Source of the DNA: CAMFLJ01 sp965279255
GTDB lineage: Bacteria; Actinomycetota; Acidimicrobiia; Acidimicrobiales; Acidimicrobilacustridaceae
Reading direction: 5' to 3'
Length of the DNA: 64,000 bases
Assembly (NCBI GenBank): GCA_965279255.1
Contig: OZ257146.1
Location: 1,798,001-1,862,000, forward strand
In this document: positions 44,783 to 53,781 of the stretch, piece after piece
Numbering within the stretch: position 1 is the stretch's first letter
How the letters are laid out: each line of letters starts with the position of its first letter
The notes under the pieces: model-generated
The model's input: only the letters and a program-made list of their open reading frames with translations
Database searches by the model: none
What the model was told of the DNA's origin: nothing
Translations under genes and position numbers: made by a program

Positions 44783-46819
44783 CTACATCGTGCGGCACCC
44801 CAGCACGGTGTCCTGCGTGCCGGCTCCGGCGTTCACCGCCACCACGCAGACCGTGTGCGGCCCGGGCGTCGAGAACACGACCTGCTGGAACCCGTGGGCG
44901 CTGCCGTAGCCCGGGAAGTACGCCCCGACGTCGGGCCGGTCCAGGTTGGCGGTGCCGGTCTGGACGTCGACGCCGTCGACGCGGACCTTCACCGCCACGG
45001 GGGCGTTGGTGTCGGGGTCGATCGCCCAGCCCTTCACCACGAGGATGTCGTAGATGCGCCCGGCCTCCTCGAAGTTCCCAACGGGAGCGGCCGAGACCGT
45101 CACCGACTGGCAGCCGAGCTTGGGGTTGGTGGACCCCGCGCCCACGTTGATGGCGTAGGCGCAGACCTGGTGGGCACCACTCGACATCTTCAGGTCGAGG
45201 GCGAAGCCGCGTCGGGCGCCCATGAGCGGGAAGGCCGCACCGACGTCGCTGCGGGAGACGTTCGCGGTGGTCGCCCCCGCCCAGTTCCCGTCGACGTAGA
45301 GGTGCACGTCGACCGGGGCGGACGTGTCGACGTCGAGCGCCCAGCCCTGGATGCGGACGCCGCCGACGCCGGGATCGACCCGCTCGAGGCTGCCGGCGGG
45401 GTCGCCGCCGAGGACGGTCACGGTGCGGCACCCGAGGTTCGGGTTCTTGGTCCCGCTGCCCACGTTGATGGCGTAGGCGCACACCTCGTGCGACCCGGCG
45501 GGCACCGCCGGGATCGCCGCCTGGTAGCCGGCGTTCGTGCCCGAGGCGAACACCTGGGAGACGTCGGGGCGGGACACGCCGGTCGGGAACCGTCCGGCCA
45601 TGGCCCCGTCGACGTAGATGTCGATCGGGATCGCCGAGCTGGTGTCCGGGTCGATGGCCCAGCCCGAGACCGTGAGCTGGCCGGCGGAGGTGGAGGCCAC
45701 CGAGTCGAGGCTGCCGAGCGGGTTGCCCACGACCGTCTGGCAACCGAGGGCGGGGTTGGTCGACCCGCTGGCGACGTTGATGGCGTAGGCGCAGACCCGG
45801 TGGTCACCGGGGCCGACGGGCACGTTCATGGCGAAGCCGTGGTTGGCGTTCCAACCGGGGAAGGCGGCACCGACGTCGGAGCGGGCCACGTTGGCCGTCG
45901 TCTGCCCGGCCCAGGCCCCGTCGACGTAGACGTGGACGGCCACGCTGCCGGTGGTGTCCGGGTCGATCGCCCAGCCCTGCACGGTGACGGAGCCGGGGAC
46001 TCGGTCGGCCGACTCGAGGTTGCCGAAGGGGTTGCCGGCCCCGACACCGCTGCCGCCCAGGGCGGCGAGGTTGCCGGCGTCGCAGCAGTAGCGGTTGACG
46101 TCGACCGACCCCGGGATGCCGGGCACCGTGCCGGTGCTGGTGTACTGCCAGAAGGTCCAGGTGCTCCAGCCGGCCGGGACGAGCGGGCGGAACGTGGTGG
46201 AGTTCGGATCGCTCGGGTAGCTCGGCAGCCAGAGCCGGTAGTTGGCGCCGATGTCGGTCGGGTTCCCGACGTTGTCGCGCCAGAAGTAGTACCCGACGTA
46301 GACGATCGGGGCCTTGCCGGTGAGGCGCTGGACCTCACCCAGCCATGCCCGGGTCCAGGCCGCCAGGTCGCTCTGCCCGAGCCCGCCGGTGGCCTCGAGG
46401 TCGAGGACGCCCGGGAGGTCGAGGGCGCCGGTCATGGAGCCGGTGCGCGAAACGAAGTAGCGGGCCTGGTCGACCGCGGTGCTGAGCGGCAGCGCGGGGC
46501 GGGCGAAGTGGTAGGCGCCGCGGTAGAGCCCGGCGTTGCCCGCCGCGGCCCAGTCGGCCGCGAAGTACGGGTTGGTGTAGTTCGCGTTCTCCGTGGCCTT
46601 GATGAAGGCGAAGGAGTGGCCGGCGTCGCGGACGGCCTGCCAGTCGATCGGGGCGCCGCCCGGGTGCTGGTAGCTGGCCACGTCGACCCCGGTGAGCAGG
46701 GCGGACGCCGATCCGGCCATGAGCACCACGGAGGCGATGGCGAGGGCCACGACGAGGGTGGCTCGGCGCACCCCCCGCCGCAGGAGGCTGTCGGATCCGG
46801 GGGAAGGGGGTGCTGCCAT
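44783..46819 (-). CDS. Secreted GH25 lysozyme-like protein with four C-terminal repeats
   Basis: A 678-residue exported protein. Residues 1-40 form a signal peptide ending ASA. Residues about 42-255 are a GH25 domain: TGVDVASYQHP, FAFIKATEN, the catalytic pair in LDLEATGG (D140 and E142), and FWQYTSTG. Then come four repeats of about 100 residues. Each has an FGNLES-like start, GWAIDPDT, VHVYVDGAWAG, a RSDVGAAFPG segment, and a Cys pair in VCAYAIN and LGC. Similar repeats occur in the lipoprotein at 48096-50387. It probably cleaves peptidoglycan, with repeats acting as wall or glycan anchors (inference). It sits between rmlC and rmlA. Confidence 0.87.
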   Translation of the reverse strand: MAAPPSPGSDSLLRRGVRRATLVVALAIASVVLMAGSASALLTGVDVASYQHPGGAPIDWQAVRDAGHSFAFIKATENANYTNPYFAADWAAAGNAGLYRGAYHFARPALPLSTAVDQARYFVSRTGSMTGALDLPGVLDLEATGGLGQSDLAAWTRAWLGEVQRLTGKAPIVYVGYYFWRDNVGNPTDIGANYRLWLPSYPSDPNSTTFRPLVPAGWSTWTFWQYTSTGTVPGIPGSVDVNRYCCDAGNLAALGGSGVGAGNPFGNLESADRVPGSVTVQGWAIDPDTTGSVAVHVYVDGAWAGQTTANVARSDVGAAFPGWNANHGFAMNVPVGPGDHRVCAYAINVASGSTNPALGCQTVVGNPLGSLDSVASTSAGQLTVSGWAIDPDTSSAIPIDIYVDGAMAGRFPTGVSRPDVSQVFASGTNAGYQAAIPAVPAGSHEVCAYAINVGSGTKNPNLGCRTVTVLGGDPAGSLERVDPGVGGVRIQGWALDVDTSAPVDVHLYVDGNWAGATTANVSRSDVGAAFPLMGARRGFALDLKMSSGAHQVCAYAINVGAGSTNPKLGCQSVTVSAAPVGNFEEAGRIYDILVVKGWAIDPDTNAPVAVKVRVDGVDVQTGTANLDRPDVGAYFPGYGSAHGFQQVVFSTPGPHTVCVVAVNAGAGTQDTVLGCRTM

Positions 46820-46949
46820 GGGGAGAGGACTCCGAGATCGGGGCGCGGGGACTCACCCAGTCATCGGCACCGAGGCGCGACGACCTGAGCAGGTGGGCCG
46901 GTCTCGTCGACGGTAGGGGTGCCGCGCTCGTGGGGGCGGTCGCCCCGGG

Positions 46950-48056
46950 TCAGGCCAGGTCGACGACGGAGTGATCGCCCACCATCAGCCGGGTGGCGTG
47001 GGGGCGGGTCTCCGACCGGCGGACCTCGACCTGCTTGCCGATCAGCGAATCGGCGATGCGGGCGATGTCGATGACCTTGGACTCCTCGAGCACGACCGAG
47101 TGCTCGAGCTCGGAGTTCACGATCTCGCAGTCGTGGTAGATCGACGTGAACGGCCCGATGTAGCTGTTCACGACCCGGGTGCGCTCGCCGATGATGGCGG
47201 GCCCGCGCACCGTGGAGTTCACGATCTCGGCACCGTCCTCGATGACGACGCGGCCGTCGAGGACGGAGTCGGCGTCGACGCTGCCGCGCACCTCGGGCTC
47301 GATGGTCTCGAGCACGAGCCGGTTGCCCTCGAGCAGTGGCTGGAGCTTCCCGGTGTCCTTCCACCAGCCGTCGAGGACCTCGTGGCGCACGCGGTGGCCG
47401 TGGTCGATGAGCCACTGGATGGCGTCGGTGATCTCGAGCTCGCCCCGGGGCGACGGGTCGATGGTGGCGACGGCTTCGTGGATGCTCGGGTCGAAGAGGT
47501 AGACGCCGACGAGGGCCAGGTCGGAGGGCGGGTCGTCGGGCTTCTCGACCAGGCGCACGACCTCGCCGTCGGGGCCGATCTCGGCGACGCCGAAGCGCTG
47601 CGGGTCGGCGACCCGGGCCAGGAGGATCTGCGCCGAGGGGGCCACGGTGGTGCCGCCCAGGGTCGGCGTGGAGCTCGAGCGCCGGTCGGCCTCGAAGGTC
47701 TCCACGAACTCGGCGATGCCCTGGCGCAGGAGGTTGTCGCCGAGGTACATCACGAAGTCGTCGTCGCCGAGGAAGTCGCGGGCGATGAGCACGCAGTGGG
47801 CCAGGCCCAGCGGTGCGTCCTGGGGGATGTAGGTGACCTCGGCGCCCCAGCGGGAGCCGTCGCCGACCGCCTCGCGGATCTCCGGGCCGGTCTCGCCCGT
47901 GATGATGCCGATCTCGGTGATCCCGGCCTCGACCATGTCCTCGATGCCGTAGAACAGGATCGGCTTGTTGGCCACCGGCACCAGCTGCTTGGCGCTGGTG
48001 TGGGTGATCGGTCGCAAACGGGTGCCGGCACCGCCGGAGAGGATGAGTCCCTTCAC
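46950..48056 (-). CDS. rmlA: Glucose-1-phosphate thymidylyltransferase, long form
   Basis: A 368-residue nucleotidyltransferase making dTDP-glucose. MKGLILSGGAGTRLRPITHTSAKQLVPVANKPILFYG is at the N-terminus, with YLGDNLL near 104, VEKPDDPPSDLALVGVYLFDP, and GWWKDTGK. After residue about 245 a left-handed beta-helix follows (repeated V/I hexapeptides such as GPAIIGERTRVVNSYIGPFTSIY), which marks the long actinobacterial/archaeal form. It supplies dTDP-glucose for rmlB. Confidence 0.93.
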   Translation of the reverse strand: MKGLILSGGAGTRLRPITHTSAKQLVPVANKPILFYGIEDMVEAGITEIGIITGETGPEIREAVGDGSRWGAEVTYIPQDAPLGLAHCVLIARDFLGDDDFVMYLGDNLLRQGIAEFVETFEADRRSSSTPTLGGTTVAPSAQILLARVADPQRFGVAEIGPDGEVVRLVEKPDDPPSDLALVGVYLFDPSIHEAVATIDPSPRGELEITDAIQWLIDHGHRVRHEVLDGWWKDTGKLQPLLEGNRLVLETIEPEVRGSVDADSVLDGRVVIEDGAEIVNSTVRGPAIIGERTRVVNSYIGPFTSIYHDCEIVNSELEHSVVLEESKVIDIARIADSLIGKQVEVRRSETRPHATRLMVGDHSVVDLA

Positions 48057-48095
48057 ACGGCCCTGTCTAGCAGGGACCCTCCGACGGCCCCCATG

Positions 48096-50387
48096 TCACA
48101 CCCGCCGGCAACCGAGCAACGGGTTGGACCGGGCGGAGACGACGTCGATGGCGTAGACGCACACCTCGGCGGCGCCGGTGGGCACGGTGACGGTGAGGTC
48201 GATGCCGTGGGCGATGCCGTACCCGGGGTAGGCGAAGCCCACGTCGGAGCGGAGGGCGTCGGCGTTGGCCCACCCCGCCCACGCGCCGTTGACGTAGACG
48301 TGGATCTGCACCGGGCCGGTGATGTCGGGATCGATCGACCACCCCTCGATGCGGGCCGTGCCGGAGCCACGGGTGACCGCGTCGACGTTGCCGAACGGCA
48401 CGCCCCCGAGCACGGTGATCGTGCGGCAGCCGAGCGAGAGGGTGGAGCCGGTGGAGCCCTCGTTCGGGACGCTCGCGCACACCTGGTGGGCGCCGGGGGC
48501 CGCGGGGACGACCGCCTCGAAGCCGTGAGCGTCACCGCGTCCGGGGAAGACGGCGCCGACGTCGGTGCGGGCGACCGTGGTCGCCACGGCGACCGGTGCG
48601 CCGCCGTCGATGCGCACCTGCACGGTGGCGGCGCTGGTGTCGGGGTCGAAGGCCCAGCCACGGACCGACACGCCTCCAGCGGTGGCGAACGCCGCGTCGA
48701 GGGAGCCGAGCGGCGACCCGTCGACCACGACGGTGGCACACCCGAGCTTCACGTTCTGGGTGCCGGTGGGCCCGATGTTGATGCCGTAGGTGCAGACCTG
48801 GTGGCTGCCGCCGGACGTCGGCACGACGGTGTCGTAGCCGTGGGCGGCGCCGGCCCAGGGGTAGACGGCCGCGATGTCGGGTCGCTGGGCGGAGGCGGTC
48901 ACCGCGCCGGCCCAGGCGCCGTCGACGTACACGTGCACGTCGAGCGGAGCGGAGGTGTCCGGGTCGATCGCCCAGCCGGTGACCCGCGCACCGGCAGGCG
49001 CCGCTGTCGCCGACTCGAGGTTGCCGAACGGCTCACCCGGGACCGTGACCGAGGTGCACCCGAGCTGCGGGTTCGTCGTGCCGTAGGGGCCGATGTTGAT
49101 GGCGTAGGTGCAGACCTGGTGGGCGCCCGGGGTGACCCCGCTCAGCACGGTGCGGTAGCCGTGGAGGTCGCCGTAGCCGGGCACGGCGGTGCCGACGTCG
49201 GGGCGGCTCTGGTTGGCGCTCAGGGCCGTGACGTAGCCACCGTCGAGGTACACGTGGACCGAGACCGGGTCGTTGGTGTCGGGGTCGATCGCCCAACCGT
49301 TGACCGTGACCGTGCGGTCGGCGGCGGCCTTGGCCCCGTCGAGGCTGCCGAAGGGATCGGCCACCTTCGGCCCGGAAGGGGTCTGGGCGATGCGGCCCTG
49401 GCACAGCCCTCGTGCGGCGGTGACGTCGCAGAGGGCGGCCGAGCTCGACCAGGTCAACGACGTGCGGGCGTTGGAGGTGATGGGCTTCGACGCGGTGATG
49501 CCGATGTCGTAACCGGTGTCGGCCGGCAGCCAGATGCGGTACTCCCGGCCGTTGGCCTCGACCACGTAGAAGGGCTTGGGCAGCGGGGTGACCCCGGAGC
49601 TCGTGCCGTTGTAGGTGCCTCCGGTCCAGCCCTTCGAGCCCTGGGCCAGCGACGGGTTGACGTACCAGCAACTGAGCCCGTCACCCAGCCCGGCGACGTT
49701 GCACGTGCGCTGCTGCATGCCGCCGTAGCGGGTCACCGAGGCGTCGAACGCGGTGTTGAGCTTGTCGCCCGAGGCGAGCGAGGCGTAGACGGCCTCGCAG
49801 GGCGACGGGGTGCCGCTGCTGCAGCCGAACCAGGGGCCCCACGCGTACTTGCGGCGGGCGGCCTCGCTGGTCTGCTGGTTGGTCGGGGCGTTGCACCAGC
49901 GGTACGAGATGGTGGTGGCTGCCTGGTTGGCCGAGGTCACCGAGTCGATGGCGCCGGCGGCGCTGAACGGCCAGCCCCCGGCGGAGTCGAACTGCCACAT
50001 CCCGATGCCGGGGCTGAAGAAGGCGTTGACGTAGGGGCCCGTGGTCTGCCCGAAGGCGAAGAGGTTGGCGTTGCTGGCGCTGACGCCCACGTTGTCCCAG
50101 CGGGAGAGGGTCATCGGCGACGGCACCGGCCCCCCGGCCTCGCCGTAGGTGATCGCCATCATCATGGCGGAGAGCTGGATCGGCGTGAGCCCGCAGGAGG
50201 CCTTGGCCGAGGCGGCGTCGTACACGGCCTCGAGCGGGCCCTGGCCGAAGTTCTTGCCCGAGGTCGGCGGGTCCACCAGCGGTGGCATGCAGGCGGTGGC
50301 CACGAGGGCCAACGCCACGGCGGCCAGGACGCCGAGCGTCGAGCGGCGCCGGCGAGCAGGGCGGGAGTTGGTCGGGGGGAGGGGCAT
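48096..50387 (-). CDS. Lipoprotein with lysozyme-like N-terminal domain and four repeats
   Basis: A 763-residue exported protein. Basic start, hydrophobic stretch and a lipobox-like VATAC put the lipidated Cys at 33. Residues about 60-330 resemble a transglycosylase/lysozyme-like domain (LSAMMMAITYGEAGG with Glu83, and GIGMWQFDSAGG), but I cannot name the family with certainty. Four repeats of about 100 residues follow (GWAIDPDT, VHVYVDGAWAG, RPDVG, VCTYAIN, LGC), of the same type as in the GH25 protein. The third repeat is diverged. It may remodel the wall where the new polysaccharide is attached. Confidence 0.82.
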   Translation of the reverse strand: MPLPPTNSRPARRRRSTLGVLAAVALALVATACMPPLVDPPTSGKNFGQGPLEAVYDAASAKASCGLTPIQLSAMMMAITYGEAGGPVPSPMTLSRWDNVGVSASNANLFAFGQTTGPYVNAFFSPGIGMWQFDSAGGWPFSAAGAIDSVTSANQAATTISYRWCNAPTNQQTSEAARRKYAWGPWFGCSSGTPSPCEAVYASLASGDKLNTAFDASVTRYGGMQQRTCNVAGLGDGLSCWYVNPSLAQGSKGWTGGTYNGTSSGVTPLPKPFYVVEANGREYRIWLPADTGYDIGITASKPITSNARTSLTWSSSAALCDVTAARGLCQGRIAQTPSGPKVADPFGSLDGAKAAADRTVTVNGWAIDPDTNDPVSVHVYLDGGYVTALSANQSRPDVGTAVPGYGDLHGYRTVLSGVTPGAHQVCTYAINIGPYGTTNPQLGCTSVTVPGEPFGNLESATAAPAGARVTGWAIDPDTSAPLDVHVYVDGAWAGAVTASAQRPDIAAVYPWAGAAHGYDTVVPTSGGSHQVCTYGINIGPTGTQNVKLGCATVVVDGSPLGSLDAAFATAGGVSVRGWAFDPDTSAATVQVRIDGGAPVAVATTVARTDVGAVFPGRGDAHGFEAVVPAAPGAHQVCASVPNEGSTGSTLSLGCRTITVLGGVPFGNVDAVTRGSGTARIEGWSIDPDITGPVQIHVYVNGAWAGWANADALRSDVGFAYPGYGIAHGIDLTVTVPTGAAEVCVYAIDVVSARSNPLLGCRRV

Positions 50388-50471
50388 CAGAGAAGAACCT
50401 CGAGCGAAGGCGCGCGGAACCGCGCGTCGAGCACTCCGCCCAGTGCGGCGACGGTACCAGTGCGGTACGCG

Positions 50472-50512
50472 GAGGAGGCGGCACCGGGGTGCTCCCCCGG
50501 TGCCGCCTCCTC
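50472..50512 (-). terminator. Strong hairpin, likely terminator of the rhodanese-MoeB gene
   Basis: Perfect 18-base arms (50472-50489 and 50495-50512) around a TGCTC loop lie 38 bases after the stop of the minus-strand adenylyltransferase gene. No long T-run follows, as is usual in high-GC actinobacteria. Confidence 0.8.
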
Positions 50513-50549
50513 GTGATCGTGGGGTGCCGCCGACGGGGCGACGACCGGT

Positions 50550-51728
50550 TCAGGCGTGGGCCGGCACCGGGTGGGGCATGCAGAACTGGTCGTACTCGGC
50601 GATCACCAGGTCGGCCGGGTCGATCGAGCACGCCGGGCAGTTCGGGTCACGGCGGATCTTGTAGGTCATGAACGACTGCTCGAGGCTGTCGTAGGCGAGC
50701 AGGCGGCCCGACAGCGAGTCACCGAGGTCGAGGATCGACTTGATGGCCTCGATCGCCTGGATGGAGCCGATGATGCCGGGCAGCACGCCGAGCACGCCGG
50801 CTTCGGCGCACGAGGGGGCCAGCTCCGGCGGGGGCGGCTCGGGCAGGAAGCACCGGTAGCAGGGCCCGTCGTGGGGCTTGAACACGGTGACCTGGCCCTC
50901 GAAGCGGAAGATCGAGCCGTGCACGACCGGCGTGCCGGTCTTCAGCGAGGCGTCGTTGAGGAGGTAGCGGCTGGGGAAGTTGTCGGCGCCGTCGACCACG
51001 AGGTCGTACTGCGACAGCAGCTCCATGACGTTGCCGGCGTCGAGGCGGGTGTCGTGGGTGATCACGTTCACCTCGGGGTTCAGCTTGTTCAGCGTCTCCT
51101 TGGCCGAGTCGACCTTGCGCATCCCGACGCGGTCGATGTTGTGGATGATCTGGCGCTGGAGGTTGGACTCGTCGACGACGTCCATGTCGATGATGCCGAT
51201 GGTGCCGACACCGGCGGCGGCCAGGTACAGAGCCGCCGGCGAGCCGAGGCCACCGGCGCCGAGCAGCAGCACCTTGGCGTCGAGCAGCTTCAACTGGCCC
51301 TCGTCGCCGACCTCGGGAAGCAGCAGGTGGCGCTGGTAGCGGTTGCGCTGGGCGGCGTCGAGGGTGCGCGGCGCCTTCCACTCGCGGCCCTGGTCCTTCC
51401 ACTGGTTGAACCCACCGCTCATCGAGACGACGTCGGTGTAACCGAGCTCGCCGAGGGTCTTGGCCGCGAACGCGGAGCGCACGCCACCGGCGCAGAACAC
51501 CACGACGGGCGTGTCGCGCTGCGGGATGCGGCTCTCGACCTGGGCCTCGAGGTGGCCGCGGGGGATGTACACCGAGCCGGGGATCGCCCCCTGCTCGAAC
51601 TCGTCGGGCTCACGCACGTCGAGGAACACCGTGTCGGGCTCGGTGTCGCGGCGGACATCGGCGTCGGCCGGGGTGATCTCGCGGATCTCGGCCTTCGTCT
51701 GGGAGAGGAGGTCGCGGAACGTAGCCAT
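50550..51728 (-). CDS. Rhodanese-MoeB/ThiF adenylyltransferase fusion
   Basis: A 392-residue sulfur-carrier adenylyltransferase. Residues about 1-105 are a rhodanese domain with active-site Cys in VVVFCAGGVRSAF. Residues about 115-370 are a MoeB/ThiF domain: RYQRHLLLPEVGDEGQ, LLGAGGLGSPAALYLAAAGVGTIGIID, NLQRQI, and Zn-binding pairs CYRC and CPAC. The rhodanese is at the N-terminus; mycobacterial MoeZ has it at the C-terminus. It likely activates MoaD-, ThiS- or CysO-type carriers for molybdopterin, thiamine or cysteine synthesis. ATG 51728 has GAAGG seven or more bases upstream. Confidence 0.88.
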   Translation of the reverse strand: MATFRDLLSQTKAEIREITPADADVRRDTEPDTVFLDVREPDEFEQGAIPGSVYIPRGHLEAQVESRIPQRDTPVVVFCAGGVRSAFAAKTLGELGYTDVVSMSGGFNQWKDQGREWKAPRTLDAAQRNRYQRHLLLPEVGDEGQLKLLDAKVLLLGAGGLGSPAALYLAAAGVGTIGIIDMDVVDESNLQRQIIHNIDRVGMRKVDSAKETLNKLNPEVNVITHDTRLDAGNVMELLSQYDLVVDGADNFPSRYLLNDASLKTGTPVVHGSIFRFEGQVTVFKPHDGPCYRCFLPEPPPPELAPSCAEAGVLGVLPGIIGSIQAIEAIKSILDLGDSLSGRLLAYDSLEQSFMTYKIRRDPNCPACSIDPADLVIAEYDQFCMPHPVPAHA

Positions 51729-51848
51729 CGCGGTGCCTTCGGGTTCGAGCCGGGTTCGGGGCCGCGGCGTGGGGTCGAGCAAGGAGGAAAACCCTACCCA
51801 AGCGGTCGGATATTCCGCTACCTCACACCCCGGGGGGTGTGGGTTCGC

Positions 51849-52625
51849 CTACGGGTGGGCGGCCACCAGCAGCGGGAGCACCTCGCTGGTCGAGCCCCGC
51901 ACCACGGCGTGGGCCAGGTGGTCGAAGGGCGTCTCCTCGGCGTTCACGATGATCACCGGACGGCCGACCCCGACCGCCTGGGGCACCATCCCCGCCACGG
52001 GGTACACCGTGAGGCTGGTGCCCACCGCCAGCAGGACCTCGGCGCCGACCGCGGCCTCCTCGGCCCGCAGCAGCGCCATCGGGTCGAGCGACTGGCCGAA
52101 CATCACGGTGGCCGACTTGAGGATGCCGCCGCAGATCTCGCAGGGTGGGTCGTCCTCCCCCGCCCGCGCCCGGGCCAGGGCGTCGCCCATCGGGCCGCGA
52201 GCACCGCAGTCGACGCACTCGTAGCGGTGCACCGTGCCGTGGACCTCGACCACCTTGGCCTCGGGCACCCCGGCCTCGACGTGAAGGCCGTCGATGTTCT
52301 GGGTGACCAGCGTGTGCAGCCGGCCCTGGGCGTGGAGCTCGCTCAGGGCGAGGTGCCCGGCGTTGGGCCGGGCCTGCCACATCTCGGACTCGAGGCGGAT
52401 CTGCCAGGCCTGGCGGCGCACCTCGGGGTCGGCGACGTAGTGCTGGATGGTGGACCGCTTCTCGGCCCCGGGGTTGCGGGTCCAGACCCCGTTCGGGCCG
52501 CGGAAGTCGGGGATCCCGGAGTCGGTGCTGATGCCCGCGCCGGTGAGGACCGCCACCGACCGGGCGTCGGCCATCAGCGCCAGCGCGTCGGCGAGGCCGG
52601 CGGGCTCGGGGTCGAGCCGGCTCAC
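51849..52625 (-). CDS. cobB: Sirtuin NAD-dependent protein deacylase
   Basis: A 258-residue Sir2 protein. VLTGAGISTDSGIPDFRGPNGVW near residue 23, TQNIDGLH near 105, catalytic His in EVHGT, four zinc cysteines in CVDCG and CEICG, and VGTSLTVYPVA near 205 are all intact. It would remove acyl groups from lysines, for example reactivating acyl-CoA synthetases. GTG 52625 overlaps the end of the DUF2304 gene as GTGA, although no functional link is evident. Confidence 0.92.
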   Translation of the reverse strand: MSRLDPEPAGLADALALMADARSVAVLTGAGISTDSGIPDFRGPNGVWTRNPGAEKRSTIQHYVADPEVRRQAWQIRLESEMWQARPNAGHLALSELHAQGRLHTLVTQNIDGLHVEAGVPEAKVVEVHGTVHRYECVDCGARGPMGDALARARAGEDDPPCEICGGILKSATVMFGQSLDPMALLRAEEAAVGAEVLLAVGTSLTVYPVAGMVPQAVGVGRPVIIVNAEETPFDHLAHAVVRGSTSEVLPLLVAAHP

Positions 52626-53059
52626 GACCGGGGGCCGGGATCCTCGCCGGGCGCAGCCGGATCGGGGGCCGCGGTCGCGTCGGCGACGGCGTCGGTCGGG
52701 GCGGCGGTGTCGAGGTCGACCGGCCCGGGGTCGCCACCCTGGACGTCGCGCAGCGCGAGCTCCTGGGCGAGGGTCTCCACCCGCTGCTCGAGGCGGCTCA
52801 CGTGCATGGAGAGGTTGATGCACACGATGAGCAGGAACAGGATCGCCAGCGCAAACACGAGGCTCGTGCCGTACACGATGCCGATGGCGTTGGAGAGGCG
52901 GTCGACGAGCGGCCGGGCCAGCGCCAGCAGCGAGCCGACGACGGCGACGCCGATCCAGAGCAGGGCGTAGCTCTCGGAGAGGCGGCGGCGGCGAACGACC
53001 TCGATGACGACGGCCAGGATGACCACGACGGCGATGAGCAGGACGAGCTCGAGCTTCAT
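52622..53059 (-). CDS. DUF2304 membrane protein
   Basis: A 145-residue protein with hydrophobic helices at about 3-20, 32-50 and 63-85, the conserved RRRRLSESYALLWIGV segment between the first two, and a helix with HVSRLEQRVETLAQELALRD, then a Pro/Ala/Asp tail. DUF2304 proteins are usually found next to a polyprenyl-phosphate glycosyltransferase, as here, and may anchor or assist it. The ATG overlaps the GT2 stop. Confidence 0.85.
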   Translation of the reverse strand: MKLELVLLIAVVVILAVVIEVVRRRRLSESYALLWIGVAVVGSLLALARPLVDRLSNAIGIVYGTSLVFALAILFLLIVCINLSMHVSRLEQRVETLAQELALRDVQGGDPGPVDLDTAAPTDAVADATAAPDPAAPGEDPGPRS

Positions 53060-53781
53060 CGGGCGGTGCCCCCCGCCAACGGCCGACGCAGCGGGTGCAT
53101 GGCGATGACGAGCATCAGCCGGCACAGGTGGTAGATGCTCTTGAGCGCGTTGTTCGACGCCTGGCCACCCATGCGCTCGCGCATGGCGACCGGCACCTCG
53201 ACCACGGTCAGCCCCCAGTCCTTCGTCAGGAGCAGGGCCTCGACCGTGTCGGACAGGTAGGCGGTCGGATAGGCCTGGGCGTAGCGCTCGATGGCCACCC
53301 GCCCGAAGGCCCGGAAGCCGCTGGTGGTGTCGGTGATGCGGGTGCCGAGACGACGGGAGACGATGCGCGACAGCACCCGCATGCTGAACCGGCGCATGGC
53401 CCCGACCCCGTACTCGCCGGAGCCGTCGGCGAAGCGGGAGCCGACGGCGACGTCGGCCGCGCCGGACCGCACGAGCTCGAGCAGGGTGTGGGCCTCGGTG
53501 GCGACGTGCTGGCCGTCGGCGTCGACCTGGATGGCGATCAGGTAGTCCCGCTCGTCGGCGTACCGGAACCCGGTGCGCAGCGCCGCGCCGACCCCGAGGT
53601 TGAAGGGGTGCCGGGCCACCTGCGCGCCCGCGGCGATGGCCTTGGCCGAGGTCGCGTCGGTGGAGCCGTCGTCGACCACGAGCACGTCGGCGCCGAGGTC
53701 GGTGCGGATCGCGTGCACCACGGCGGCGACCGTCGCCTCCTCGTTGAGGGCGGGGACGATGGCGAGGACGGAGGCCGACAT
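53056..53781 (-). CDS. Glycosyltransferase family 2, polyprenyl-phosphate sugar synthase-like
   Basis: A 241-residue GT-A enzyme with LAIVPALNEEATVAAVVHAI, VVDDGSTDATSA, NLGVGAALRTGFRYA, IQVDADGQHVA, VGSRFADGSGEYG and DTTSGFRAFGRVAIERYA. These match DPM1-like enzymes that load a sugar onto polyprenyl phosphate for use outside the membrane. It lacks membrane helices of its own and is coupled to the DUF2304 gene. Confidence 0.88.
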   Translation of the reverse strand: MSASVLAIVPALNEEATVAAVVHAIRTDLGADVLVVDDGSTDATSAKAIAAGAQVARHPFNLGVGAALRTGFRYADERDYLIAIQVDADGQHVATEAHTLLELVRSGAADVAVGSRFADGSGEYGVGAMRRFSMRVLSRIVSRRLGTRITDTTSGFRAFGRVAIERYAQAYPTAYLSDTVEALLLTKDWGLTVVEVPVAMRERMGGQASNNALKSIYHLCRLMLVIAMHPLRRPLAGGTAR

